Notes: generated from the sequence alone by a model not told the origin. Shown: positions 10,834-21,158, numbered from the stretch's first letter. The stretch: 64,000 bases of DNA from Strongylocentrotus droebachiensis (GCA_035222895.1 JAVYIG010001050.1:331638-395637); one strand, 5' to 3'. Numbers and translations: made by a program.

Positions 10834-13794
10834 TCACTTATTCATCAAGTAATCGTTGAGATGTTTACGAAAAGTGTTTCTAGACCCTTTGTTTTTTATT
10901 TCATCGGGAAGTTCATTCCATAATCGGGTTCCTACACAAGTTACTGAAAATTTGCCTTGTGTTGTTTTATACAGTGGTATACGTAGATGGCCCTTTTCTC
11001 TTTTTCTTGTATTGTATCTATGCTCAATTTTATCACAATAATCCGTCAAACAGTGAGGTAAATTATTATGTACTAGGTCATACATAAATGTACATAGAGA
11101 CAACTCATAGAACTTGTTAATATCTAAGATTTTCAATTCGTAAAACAATGGTGCTGAACGACTCATAAAATGGCTAAATGTGATTGTCCGTATGGCCATC
11201 TTCTGTGTATACAGTATGCAATTTAAGTGAGACTTGTAAGTGCTCCCCCACACTTCAATTCCGTATGATATATGAGGTTGAATAAAGGTTTTATACAACA
11301 ACACTAGGATATTTCTAGGCACAAAATGCCGTAAGCGGAAGAGGATTCCTACTTTTTGTCTGATGCATTTATTAACCATTTGTATGTGGGGTTTCCAAGT
11401 CAAGTGTTTATCAATCTTTATCCCAACAAAGAGCGAAGAATCAACTTCTATTATTTCAGCTTCTGATATAGCCAGTTGCCCTTGAACATTAATCTGCCGT
11501 CTCTGGTTTCTTATTAGCATATAACTCGTCTTTTGTAAATTAATTGTCAGTTTATTAGCATTACACCAGTCTGAAACAATTTGAAGATTTGTGTTCACTT
11601 CAGTCATATCAATTTCTTTTTGCCCTTCAGGAAATGTATGGAATAAGTTGGAGTCATCCGCAAAGAGTCGAAAGTTAAAGTAACGTGTAGCAAATGGCAT
11701 ATCATTAATATAAAGTAGGAAAAGCGTTGGGCCTAGGACAGAGCCTTGCGGTACACCACATGTTAAAGGCAGCATGGGAGATGTTACATTTCCGTACTGT
11801 ACAAATTGAAATCTTCTATAAAAATAGTCCTTAAACCACTGTAATGCTATTCCTCGTATTCCATAGTGTGAAAGTTTGCTGTATAAAATATCATGATTAA
11901 TTGTATCAAATGCTTTCTTAAAGTCTACAAATATCCCAAGTGTGATTCTTCCCTCATCCATTGAGTTCCTCAAAGTGTTAACTAAATTTATCATTGACAA
12001 TTTTGTACTGTATTTTTTACGGAAGCCATACTGGTGCTCATATAATACATGATTTTTTTCAAGAAAGTCAAGAAGCCTATTATTTACAATTTTTTCAAAA
12101 ACCTTCCCAAGAACAGGTAATACTGAAATAGGTCTATAATTTCCTGCTTCATCTTTAGGTCCTTTCTTATAAACAGGTGTCACTTTTGCTATTTTAAAGG
12201 CATCTGGGAATTTACCAGAGGTGAAAGACAGATTGAAAATAAATGTAAGGGGAGAAGTTACATAGTGCACAGCATCTTTTATCAGCTTGATTGGCATATT
12301 ATCATACCCACTAGCTTTCTTTACATTCAAGGCTATTAAATGGTTGTTAACTTCAGTCTCAGTAACTGGTTTCCAGAAGAAAGATTTGTCTACACCATCG
12401 TCTAAAACTTTCTCTGTATTACGATTTGTGTTTGGTATGGCATTCGCCAAATTTGGACCAACATTAACAAAGAAGTCATTAAATGCATTTGCAATATCTT
12501 GTTCATTACACAGGGTTTCATTAGTACCAGTATCATTCACACACAATTTATCCACCACTGTTGGCTTAAACGAATTGTTTCCACCACTTAAAATCTCGTT
12601 TACAGTCTTCCATGTTTTGCTAGTATCACCCTTATTTTCAAGGAATATCCTACTATAGTAATTTCTCTTTGAGTTTCTGATTATTGTAGTTAACATATTC
12701 CTGTACTTCTTGTATGTTGTTAAATAGACAGGATTGTGGTTGGTGGCAAGAACCTGTGAATACATTGTATGTTTCTTTTTTATGGAATTCATTATAGCTT
12801 TTGTAATCCAAGGTTTCTTAGGTTCGTTCTTTCTCCTTTTACCGTGTTGAGCTACAACTGGTGCATGCTCATCACACACTTTTGTCATGATTTCACAAAA
12901 ACGGGAGTATGCGAGATCAGCATCATCCGCTGCATAAACTGATTCCCATGTTATGTTGGCAAGCTCAGCATGGAATTTTGTAACATCATAGTTCTTGTAA
13001 GAACGAGACATTAATTTTCCTCGGCAAGACTTTTTCTTAAATTGTATATTAGACTTAAAAATGGTAAAGATCGGAAAGTGGTCTGTAACGTCAGATTCAA
13101 TTATTCCTGCATGAATACTGGGAACATTCATATTGGTATATATATGATCAATCAAAGAGAAGCCATGTTGCGTTACTCTAGTAGGAAAATTAATCAATTG
13201 ATGCATGCCGATACATTGCATGGAGGTGAGAAAGTTATCAGCTGCCATTTCATCGCCTAGAAGATTGATATTGAAGTCTCCAGTTAGCACACATTGACTT
13301 TTGTCTAATTTCAGATCATGTACAATACTTAACAGACTATCCTGAAACTCATGAATATCTGTATTGGGCTTGCGATAGATGACACCAATAATGATCTTCT
13401 TTTCATTAATTACTACTTCCAACCAAAGTGATTCAGCATGTGCTACTTCAAAATTTCCCAAAAGCCTGTATTTAAGGGAAGAGTGAATGTATGCACCAAC
13501 ACCTCCACCTCTTAAAGTATGATTGCGGCATTTCACCTCTAAAGTATAGCCTTGTATGCCCAAGATGGATGTGTCTGGTACGCTCCACACTTCAGATAAA
13601 CATATTATATCAAATTTTGATTTGATACTACATTCGTATAACAGTTTTAAGTTTTCTATATTTCTATTCAAAGATCTGATATTGACATGTGTAAGAGAAA
13701 ATGCATTTTCAGTTTTGGTTTGCAGAACATCATCAAAATTAACAGGAGTTAATTTGTGTGAACTAAGACACAGATTGAGTTCATTGTCCTCCAT
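10834..13794 (-). CDS. LINE ORF2: endonuclease plus reverse transcriptase, 986 aa
   Basis: ATG-started and intact. The N-terminal third is an apurinic-type endonuclease: VNIRSLNRN near residue 38, GDFNIN at 172-177 and the TDHFP block with catalytic D238-H239. The middle is a reverse transcriptase: NYRPISVLPVLGK, VDFKKAFDTINHD, CGVPQGSVLGP, and the catalytic FADD at 711-714. A C-terminal tail follows with THISYGIEVWG-like and RLWNELP-like motifs typical of the CR1/Jockey group (here PHISYGIEVWG and RLWNELPDEI). The product nicks chromosomal DNA and copies its own RNA in place. ORF1 lies 52 bp upstream. No frameshift or missing catalytic residue is seen. Confidence 0.93.
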   Translation of the reverse strand: MEDNELNLCLSSHKLTPVNFDDVLQTKTENAFSLTHVNIRSLNRNIENLKLLYECSIKSKFDIICLSEVWSVPDTSILGIQGYTLEVKCRNHTLRGGGVGAYIHSSLKYRLLGNFEVAHAESLWLEVVINEKKIIIGVIYRKPNTDIHEFQDSLLSIVHDLKLDKSQCVLTGDFNINLLGDEMAADNFLTSMQCIGMHQLINFPTRVTQHGFSLIDHIYTNMNVPSIHAGIIESDVTDHFPIFTIFKSNIQFKKKSCRGKLMSRSYKNYDVTKFHAELANITWESVYAADDADLAYSRFCEIMTKVCDEHAPVVAQHGKRRKNEPKKPWITKAIMNSIKKKHTMYSQVLATNHNPVYLTTYKKYRNMLTTIIRNSKRNYYSRIFLENKGDTSKTWKTVNEILSGGNNSFKPTVVDKLCVNDTGTNETLCNEQDIANAFNDFFVNVGPNLANAIPNTNRNTEKVLDDGVDKSFFWKPVTETEVNNHLIALNVKKASGYDNMPIKLIKDAVHYVTSPLTFIFNLSFTSGKFPDAFKIAKVTPVYKKGPKDEAGNYRPISVLPVLGKVFEKIVNNRLLDFLEKNHVLYEHQYGFRKKYSTKLSMINLVNTLRNSMDEGRITLGIFVDFKKAFDTINHDILYSKLSHYGIRGIALQWFKDYFYRRFQFVQYGNVTSPMLPLTCGVPQGSVLGPTLFLLYINDMPFATRYFNFRLFADDSNLFHTFPEGQKEIDMTEVNTNLQIVSDWCNANKLTINLQKTSYMLIRNQRRQINVQGQLAISEAEIIEVDSSLFVGIKIDKHLTWKPHIQMVNKCIRQKVGILFRLRHFVPRNILVLLYKTFIQPHISYGIEVWGSTYKSHLNCILYTQKMAIRTITFSHFMSRSAPLFYELKILDINKFYELSLCTFMYDLVHNNLPHCLTDYCDKIEHRYNTRKREKGHLRIPLYKTTQGKFSVTCVGTRLWNELPDEIKNKGSRNTFRKHLNDYLMNK

Positions 13795-13846
13795 TTTAAA
13801 GTCATTTTTCTATTAATGACTTAAAATTACTCAGATAAAAAGAAAA

Positions 13847-14761
13847 TCAAGCAATGACAAATAGCTTGAAGCGAGCGTAATCCATATCATCAAGTCCAAG
13901 ATCAAAAAGGTCATCAGGGTTGCGAATTGTTTTAAAATCGCCATCATCCATCTTGCAGACAATTGTTCCTGACCTTGTCGCCACACTCTTGACTCCATCT
14001 ATCTTTTTGGCCGCCATCATCACCGAGTACCTCAGCCTGGTTAGGTCCTCATTCACATACACCCTCGTGAAGTTGTCCTTGTCTTTCAGACCAAAACGTG
14101 CCTGGTACAGGGCATCCCTCCTCCTCCTTGTTGTGAAGCGCACAACAGACTGACGAATCTTCTCCTTATCAGGTGACCACTTCCCTATACGATAACAGGA
14201 CGAGATGTCAGATGGTTGAATTTCAACATCCACTGCTTTTGCCAATCCAATGACCTTTCTTATTAGGTCATCTTCAGACTCTTCGCCTTCTTCTTCTTCA
14301 CCATTTTCTGCTAAGCCGCTAATGCGCAGATTTTCTCTTTTTGTTTCCTGCTCCATCTCATCCATGCGAAATTGTGACCGCAGGATCACAGGATTGACAG
14401 ATTCTTTTACATTGACCATAAAAGCATCTCTCACTGCTTGAACAATGGCTGGTATTGCAGTTTTAATTGCTGCCTCCACTGCACTGGTTATAACCTGTGC
14501 CATATTACCATCACCTCCGTAATTCATGTCCCCTAGCTGGTCAGAGAGATCATCAAAATTTATGAAGACCCCCTTGTCCTTCGATGATTCATCTCTGCTT
14601 GTGGTGGCTGTCATACCTTGCTGCCTTATTACCTCTTGGTTTACCCCCTCATGAGCGTTAAAAGGACGTTTAGGTGTTGGCATTTGTCCTTGGCTGGCAG
14701 ACTGGATTTTGCCTGTGGTTTTGGCTTTTTTATTGCTAGCTGGGCGGAGCTTGGGTGGCAT
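13847..14761 (-). CDS. LINE ORF1: RNA-binding protein, 304 aa
   Basis: ATG-started open frame immediately upstream of ORF2. The basic, low-complexity N-terminus (MPPKLRPASNKKAKTTGK) is followed by a helical segment ending FRMDEMEQETKRENLRISGL, an acidic patch (residues about 153-163), and a region with SSCYRIGK, VVRFTTRRRRDALY and VYVNEDLT that fits the RRM-like fold of LINE ORF1 proteins. Such proteins coat element RNA and act as chaperones. No zinc knuckle is visible. The open frame, together with an intact ORF2, supports recent mobility. Confidence 0.8.
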   Translation of the reverse strand: MPPKLRPASNKKAKTTGKIQSASQGQMPTPKRPFNAHEGVNQEVIRQQGMTATTSRDESSKDKGVFINFDDLSDQLGDMNYGGDGNMAQVITSAVEAAIKTAIPAIVQAVRDAFMVNVKESVNPVILRSQFRMDEMEQETKRENLRISGLAENGEEEEGEESEDDLIRKVIGLAKAVDVEIQPSDISSCYRIGKWSPDKEKIRQSVVRFTTRRRRDALYQARFGLKDKDNFTRVYVNEDLTRLRYSVMMAAKKIDGVKSVATRSGTIVCKMDDGDFKTIRNPDDLFDLGLDDMDYARFKLFVIA

Positions 14762-15249
14762 AATGAGGTTCTCTTATCGCTGTGGATATACACGAAATAA
14801 AGTATGTGGGGCTGAACTTACAGTTTTGCACTCGATGTCAGATTTCAGGAACTGGTTTCTGCTCAAAATGCCGTTTTTTGTTTCTACTGAAAACTGTGCA
14901 TTATCTCCAGATTGTTCTATGCGATGAAAAGATGATGGTCATATAAGTCCAAGATGAGTAATAAACTATAATAAACTATATCAACTGTCCTGTCTCTAAA
15001 GCATGACTTGAGGTCCGTCCACCGTCCACTCTAAATTACATATCATTCATATTATATTCTCCAAATGAAGTTTTCTAGCATCTAATGTAGTAATCACAAT
15101 GTTATATCTTTCTAAACCCTTAGAAACAGCTTGTAATATGCAGTGGCAGAATACTTTATGGTCATTTTGCTCTGATTTTATGCAAATGTATGAAAAATAG
15201 CAGTGATGTCCTATGTTAATGTCCAAAATAATGCTTTAGCTGTGTTCCC
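14762..15249. other. Presumed LINE 5-prime leader, then unassigned sequence
   Basis: The first part (to about 14950) is likely the LINE 5-prime UTR. The remainder up to the right inverted arm shows no gene and no resumption of the broken PIN-like gene that I can recognise. Confidence 0.4.
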
Positions 15250-15857
15250 TGTGCCTGAAAACCTGGGTATACACACCAAAATGAACTTTCAACACCTCTC
15301 CAATCCCAAGATATAGCCAAAATATGGCATATAGTACCGTACAGGGCATCTTGTTAACTCTAATTCATGTTGCCATGGTAACAATGGGAAGGTACTAAAT
15401 AGCATATTCTTGGCTGATATGATAGATTAGTCATATAGTTTTTCAATAATTTGGAAAGGGGACTTTAACTTGTCTAGAAAGGGCATATTGTCTAATATGT
15501 TAATGAAAATACGCCAAAATCCTTGATTTTAGGCCATTCTGGGGTCGTTGCTATGGCAACCGTTATAAATGGTAATGAAATTTGCATTTCATTACTTTCT
15601 TTTATGGTGAGGTATTCTAAATTGTACATTTTTACGCATTCAAAAGTGTTTTTATAATTTTTAAATGACTTTAACTGTTTCTTTGAATAATACCGGTTTT
15701 AGTGTAGTGTTGCCATGGAAACTGCTGATTATATGACTAAGCTGTACATTCGGAAATGCTATCATAACTTTTTACACGTATATATGCCCAACAAAAAAAA
15801 AAAAAGTACAAGGTTTTGCCACCTCTGGTGGTACCAATATCTGGTCTGGCCCATGGA
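15250..15857. repeat. Right inverted-repeat arm (partner of 7045-7667)
   Basis: This is the reverse complement of the left arm with scattered substitutions. Examples: GGTGAGGTATTCTAAATTGT pairs with 7287-7306, and the outer ends both carry CCATGGGCCA..GACCAG and a GGTACCA..GGTGGCAA block. Only one copy of the 384-bp unit is present here. The two arms enclose about 7.2 kb. Confidence 0.75.
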
Positions 15858-16257
15858 CTACTGTGTACAATGATATGAAACAATGCCCTTCTGGCTCTAA
15901 AACAGTCGAGTGCGAAACTGCGAATATGAGTTAGGTCTCATATTCCGAGGATGATTTTACGCGTGAGCTAGCTATCAGCTAAATTGCCATCACTATCATT
16001 CATACCAATATTATCACTTTCCTCACGAATAAAGCTGATCATAATCAGCAACCATCATTCTTGGATCTCATCAAGTATTTATCACCAACATTGCCATCAT
16101 TACCGTGACATATCTATTTTCATATCCAGCTACCAATAACCCTAATGCCATGGACACATCCTCAATCATTTCCATTTTTGTAATTAATTAAATTTGATGC
16201 ATACATCTATGTTATAGTGCCTTGTTTCAATTTATTTCATTAACCTGCTACAGATAA

Positions 16258-16603
16258 CATTAATAATAATAATATTCGGCTTTTTATATAGCAACGATGT
16301 GTTTAAGCGCGTTAAAGTTAAATTACTACCCAGGTCATCGGATCCAGGCTTACCCGTACACAATGTAGCACATTCTCTAGCCCCTGGGAAGCATTCCAGC
16401 CAGGCTTCATTTTTACAAGTGCACACTTGCTCATCTGACCACATTAACTTTCGCATCCTAGGTGTTAAATGGGTATTTAACACCTAGGTGGAGAGTGGCA
16501 AATGTATATTGACGTCTTGCCAAAGGACATTTGTGTCGCGGCGGGACTCGAACCCCGTACCTTCTGCAGTTGGGTGACTTATCCACTAGACCACAACACC
16601 TCC
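16258..16603 (-). mobile_element. tRNA-derived SINE, full length (copy A)
   Basis: Minus-strand tRNA-like head with A box TGGTCTAGTGGAT (complement of 16581-16593) and B box GGTTCGAGTCCC (complement of 16543-16554), then a non-tRNA body and a terminal (ATT)n-type tail near 16258. No coding capacity: mobilisation would depend on a LINE. Duplicated with its flanks as 17838-18175. Confidence 0.85.
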
Positions 16604-16639
16604 GCTAAAATAACAGTATTTCAATAGTCAGAATGCTAA

Positions 16640-17330
16640 TTGAAGACCTTATTTGTCGCTAGGTAGGTCAAACATTACGGCTTGTCATACATTAATATAT
16701 CATTTTCGTAATGTAACCAAATTTAATGCATACATGTACGTCTTTGTGAAGTGCCTCAATACAAATTATTTCATTCACCTGATAAGAATAATAGTAATTC
16801 AATAGTCAGAATGCAAACTGCATATATCAAGTGTTGCTAGGTAGGTCAAGCCATAATGTTTGTCCAACCTGGCAACAATGAATGTATGCAGTTTGGATTA
16901 TGTCTATTGAAATACTAATATTCTTACCAGGTGAATGAAATAATTTGTATTGAGGCACTTCACAAAGACGTATGCATTAAATTTGGTTACATTACGAAAA
17001 TGGCCTATTGTTGCTAGGTAGGACATACATTATGGCTTGCCCTACCTAACAACACGGAATGTATGTATTAAATTTGGTTACATTACGAAAATGGCCTATT
17101 GTTGCTAGGTAGGACATACATTATGGCCTTGTATTGAGGCACTTCACAAAGACGTATGCATTAAATTTGGTTACATTACGAAAATGGCCTATTGTTGCTA
17201 GGTAGGACATACATTATGGCTTGCCCTACCTAACAACACGGAATGTATGCAATTCGCATTTTGACTATTCAACTGCAATTATTCGCAACGGGTGAATGGG
17301 ATAATTGGTAAACAGGCCCCCCAAATGTAA
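16640..17330. repeat. 91-bp tandem repeat built from a small fold-back
   Basis: TTAAATTTGGTTACATTACG recurs at about 16977, 17068 and 17160 (spacing 91-92), and GTATTGAGGCACTTCACAAA at 16948 and 17130 (spacing 182). Each unit carries TTGTTGCTAGGTAGG and, inverted, CCTACCTAACAACA, so each can fold. Related copies lie at 18240-18400, 42040-42420, 45740-45960 and 55230-55430. Confidence 0.7.
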
Positions 17331-17466
17331 TGATGTGACCCTCATGTTACGAAATCCTGGATACGTCCCTGCTCGGAAGATTCGAAATTCAGAAAGTTAA
17401 AAATGTTCACAATGCAAGCCCATGTTGAAGTTGAGTTTTTAATTGGGTCTGTTTGGAGCCAGAGAG

Positions 17467-18538
17467 CTTTAACTCTGTGCACAATGATATGAAATAATCC
17501 CCTTCTGGCTCCAAAACAGACGAGTGCGAAACTGGGTCAGGATTCATATCATTTGTTAGGATGATTTTCTTCGTGAGCTATCAGCTAAATTGCCATCACT
17601 ATCATCTATACCATCAGCAGCTACCATCATTCTTGAATCTCATCAAGTATTTATCACCAAAATTGCCATCACTACCTGTGATATATTTATTAATTTAATC
17701 TCCTGCTACCAATATCCATAATGCCACGGACACGCATCCTCAATCTTCTCCACTATAGACCACTTTTGTAATTAATTAAATTTGATGCATAAATCTATGT
17801 TTTGCTACAATTTATTTCACTAACCTGCTACAGATAACAATTATGATAATAATATTCGTTGTTTATATAGCAACGATGTGTTTATGCGCTTTGCAGATAT
17901 ATTATTACCCTGGTCATTGGAGTCACGTCTACCTGCACACAATGTATGCACATTCTCCACTTCCTGGGGAGCATTCCAGCCAGGCTTCATTTTAACAGGC
18001 GCATCTAACCACATTAACTTTCGCATCCTACCGGGTACCCATTTAACACAATTGGGTGGAGAGTGGAACATGTACATTAACGTCTTCCCAAAAGACATTT
18101 TTGCCGCGGCGGGAATCGAACCCCGTACCATATGATCTGCAGTCGGGTGACTTATCCACTAGACCACAACACCTCTACTAAAATAATTGTATTTCAATAG
18201 TCAGAAACAATAAAATGCTAATTGAAGACATTATTAGGTCGAATATTACGGCTCGTCCTACATTAATTGTTGCTAGGTAGGTCATACATTATGGCTTGCC
18301 CTACCTAACAACACGGAATGTATGCAATTCACATTTTGACTATTCAACTACAAGTATTCGCAACGGGTGAATGGGATAATTGGTAAAAAGGCCCCCCAAA
18401 TGTAATGATGTGACCCTCAGGTACGAAATCCTGGATACGTCCCTGCTCGGAAGATTCGAAATTCAGAAAGTTTAAAATGTTCGCAATGCATTCCCCATGT
18501 AAAAGTTGAGTTTTTAATTGGGTCTGTTTGGAGCCAGC
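17467..18538. repeat. Tandem segmental duplication, unit 2
   Basis: Direct copy of 15866-17466, lacking most of the internal 91-bp expansion. It includes SINE copy B and ends with the same GGGTCTGTTTGGAGCCAG phrase. Corresponding starts are about 1614 bp apart and ends about 1072 bp apart. Confidence 0.7.
17838..18175 (-). mobile_element. tRNA-derived SINE, full length (copy B)
   Basis: Same layout as copy A: A box (complement of 18154-18166), B box GGTTCGATTCCC (complement of 18111-18122), shared body with CTGGCTGGAATGCTCCCC, and an (ATT)n-like end. Probably not an independent insertion, since its flanks are duplicated too. Confidence 0.85.
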
Positions 18539-18902
18539 TAGTATAACGGCTAAAATCTAGCCGTGATATCTTCAACATACGATGGCATAGGCGGTCGTTC
18601 AGTCTCTATAACCGGAGGTCTAGTGGAGCCAGACGTAGTCTCAGTGGAACAACCGACGATTATAGAGACTGAAGCTTTCGGTCTACTAATAATCAACGTT
18701 TATCCGAAAAATACACCAAAAATAACAAGAAATTTGACACAAAACATGAACAGGTAATAAACATAACGACTCTTAACTCATGATCTTTATTTGGTCATTC
18801 AATGAATATTTACTTCATTTTGGCCGGGTAGGCTTTAGTAGGGTATCTCCACGCTGAAGTTACGGGTCAAATTTTGGATAGGTTTCTGAACAAGCGCCGT
18901 AT
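18539..18902. other. No gene; small inverted repeat
   Basis: TCAGTCTCTATA near 18600 and TATAGAGACTGA near 18662 are exact reverse complements. Otherwise no gene or recognised repeat. Confidence 0.4.
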
Positions 18903-19381
18903 CCAGTAGGGGCGCTGGTCCAAGAATAAGGATCGTCTTCATAAACGAGGATTGTCTTTGAGAACGCAGACCGATGCGTCCTCAAAAATAAGGATCGTCT
19001 GAATTTTCGCAGACGTTTCATATTTTTGATCGGCGCATTGGCGATGCGAAAAAAGGATTCCCAATGATTTTCTTGAAGTAGGTCTAGACCTATTTTACAT
19101 TGACTTTGTACAGAGACTTCACATTAGGAGCAATAAATCCTTGGGAAGACGGACAACCAATAAAAGTAGACGGTGAACTAGGGTTATATTCCCATAGGGA
19201 ATCCATTTTTTGCATCGCCAGCGGGCCGTTCGTTAACCCGAAACCCGCAGAGCGCCGATGAAAAAAAATGTCCTCGAAAATGCAGACAGTCCTTATTTTT
19301 GAAGACGCATTTTGTCTGCGTTTATGAGGATATCCTCGTTTATGAGGACGATCCTCATTCTCGGACCAGCGCCCCTACTGG
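18903..19381. mobile_element. 479-bp fold-back MITE with TAT target duplication
   Basis: Terminal inverted repeats begin CCAGTAGGGGCGCTGGTCC and continue for about 50 bp with few mismatches (AAGGATCGTC..CATAAACGAGGA). Inner segments also pair (GGCGATGCGAAAAAAGGATT against AATCCATTTTTTGCATCGCC). The element is flanked on both sides by TAT (18900-18902 and 19382-19384). No transposase is encoded. A 3-bp TA-containing duplication with long terminal repeats fits a non-autonomous DNA transposon. The superfamily is not decided. Confidence 0.85.
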
Positions 19382-19384
19382 TAT

Positions 19385-19988
19385 CTTAAACAGACATTTA
19401 ATATAATTGATGGGACTAACAGCATGAATCGTTTGGTGGAGATTACACTTCTTGCCGCATGCCGCTTTACGTTCGGTATCTTTTAAACCTAAACTATCTT
19501 TATAACCCGTTTGTCATTCGTAGTAGGCCTATATATACAGTTATCAAATAGGTCAGAAAAAAGTTCCAAATAGACTCTACGTTACCTGTCTGTTGGCATG
19601 GATATTTGCTGCGTCTGCTACACCCACGTTCACCATGGGCGCCGCCATATTTCGAAATGTCTATTGTGCGACTTTTATCAGGGAGTTTGGCTTTGATGGC
19701 TTAAAAACATGTGCTATCGGGCGATGTTAGGATAAAGAATCCTGCGCTTTCGTCACCACTTTTGGTCAGTTTGTGTCGCTCTATGGTTTGTGTATATATT
19801 TGGCTTTGAATTACATGAAATGGTCTTTTATTGCTTGATGAGGAGGATTGCTATCAGCTTGAGAACGTAAACATGGCCTGGTATTATGGTAAGGAAATAT
19901 GTTAGCAAAATACTTGCGCTAGTCTATATATATACAGTAACAATGCAATGTAGAGCAGAAGCAGAGATCCGCCCAGGATTTCTTAGGT
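19385..19988. other. No gene seen
   Basis: Mixed-composition DNA. No ORF of note and no recognised repeat. Confidence 0.4.

Positions 19989-20035
<47 letters not shown>
19989..20035 (+). repeat. 47-base poly(dG) tract
   Basis: Uninterrupted run of G, the longest of many in the window. The true length may differ from the assembly because such runs sequence poorly. Confidence 0.9.
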
Positions 20036-20037
<2 letters not shown>

Positions 20038-20129
20038 AGACAAACAAAATCTGCATTCTGCTTACCGGTACACAGCTTACACAGCTAGCCTCGCGGTGTA
20101 GGCCGGACGAAGCTCAGGGGGTATGGGCA

Positions 20130-20590
20130 TTTAAATTGTGGTCAGGTGAGCATATTTTGATACCATGACATATACTGGTAGGTCACTAATTAACGTGGGG
20201 TCCCGGGGGCTTAGCCCCCTGAAACTTGAGGATTTGAGGCATTTTATAACGGTCAGATAAGGGGCTGGGCCCGCCTTAGGCCCCCTGGAGGAGTCGAGGG
20301 GGCTGAGCCCCCGGAAGCTCAGGGGTTTTAAGCATTTAATTACAGTCAGATGAGCATATTTTGATACCTTAATTTGTGACACTGGCAGGACATGGGGTCC
20401 AAGGGGCGGTACCCCCAGAAGCTCAGGGATTTTAGGCATCAAATTACCGTCAGATGAACTAGGGGCCAGCCTTAGGGCCCTTATGTGGGGTCCAGGGGGC
20501 ACAGCCCCCGGAAGCACGGGGTTTATGCATTTAATCATGGCCAGATGAACGTATTTTGATACCTCATTATTTTGTGACACAGGCAAGTCA
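20130..20590 (+). repeat. Tandem array of GC-rich palindromic repeat
   Basis: About four diverged units of roughly 100-130 bp combine GTCAGATGAGCATATTTTGA with a GC-rich core holding palindromes such as GGGGGCTTAGCCCCC and GGGGGCTGAGCCCCC. The 151-codon minus-strand frame across it merely translates the repeat (SKYAHLTVIKCLK recurs) and is not a gene. A single inverse unit lies at 3425-3540. Confidence 0.75.
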
Positions 20591-21150
20591 TTATTCTTTC
20601 TTGCTTTACTCTTCTACTTCTACTTCTATTCTGCTACTTAAATTGTCAAAGCCTGTTCAGCATCTAGACAAGGGTGATCTTCTGCCGACGGTGGACGGCT
20701 TGTGTGAATTTGTGCCAAATTATATACATGTTTATGGTGCAAGTAAAAATAATATAATATATTTTTTTCAAAAAAAGTGAGGGGGGGGGGGGGGGGAGCT
20801 CGCGGGCTTTGACATGTAGGCATTTGAATAAGCATATTTCTTGATTGACTGTAAATTTAGGAATTTGTCATTTTCCAACTTACCTGTACGCATAATAAAA
20901 AAGTATAATTTACTATTAAACTAAGGTGAGGAAAAATATCTGAAAATTATGTCATTTCAGCAACATTTGTACATCAGCGGTATCGAATTAGAAATAAACC
21001 ACGTTTGAAATTTATTTGGGGGTGGGGGGAGGGGGCCAAGCCCGCAGCGCTGAGGGAAAATATGGTCAGGAGGGAAAATATAACCCCCTTCAGGTCCAAA
21101 GAATGTTATATACCCCTTGCCAGTCAATATCTGTTATATTAGATAGCCTT
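20591..21150. other. No gene; G-rich tracts
   Basis: Includes a 16-base G run at 20781-20796 and a G-rich stretch near 21018-21035. No ORF is supported. Confidence 0.4.
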
Positions 21151-21158
21151 GGTTTGAA

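Larger units (their letters stand above)
10319..14950 (-). mobile_element. CR1-like non-LTR retrotransposon with two intact ORFs (LINE-1 of window)
   Basis: The element reads right to left: ORF1 (14761 to 13847), ORF2 (13794 to 10834), a 3-prime UTR, and a terminal simple repeat of the TGATT type at about 10319-10355, as expected for CR1/L2-group elements, which end in short repeats rather than poly(A). Both ORFs are open, so the copy is young and may be near full length. The 5-prime boundary is not defined: I set it near 14950, just beyond ORF1. No target duplication was found. It sits in, or at the edge of, the broken PIN-like gene at 8430-10318. Confidence 0.85.
15866..17466. repeat. Tandem segmental duplication, unit 1
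   Basis: Begins with CTGGCTCTAAAACAGTCGAG and ends with GGGTCTGTTTGGAGCCAG. It matches unit 2 (17467-18538) almost throughout: the regions with CTATCAGCTAAATTGCCATC, the SINE, and the CGCAACGGGTGAATGGGATA stretch. It is about 530 bp longer because of an internal expansion of a 91-bp repeat. Confidence 0.7.

Noticed and set aside
14762-15249. Continuation of the PIN-like gene on the far side of the LINE
   Set aside because: No frame gave recognisable family blocks there, so I could not show that the LINE splits the gene.
16543-16593. Functional tRNA genes at the three SINE heads
   Set aside because: A and B boxes are present, but the sequence runs on into a shared SINE body and the cloverleaf stems do not pair well.
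20131-20586. 151-codon open frame on the minus strand
   Set aside because: It translates a tandem repeat (SKYAHLTVIKCLK recurs) and lacks any domain.
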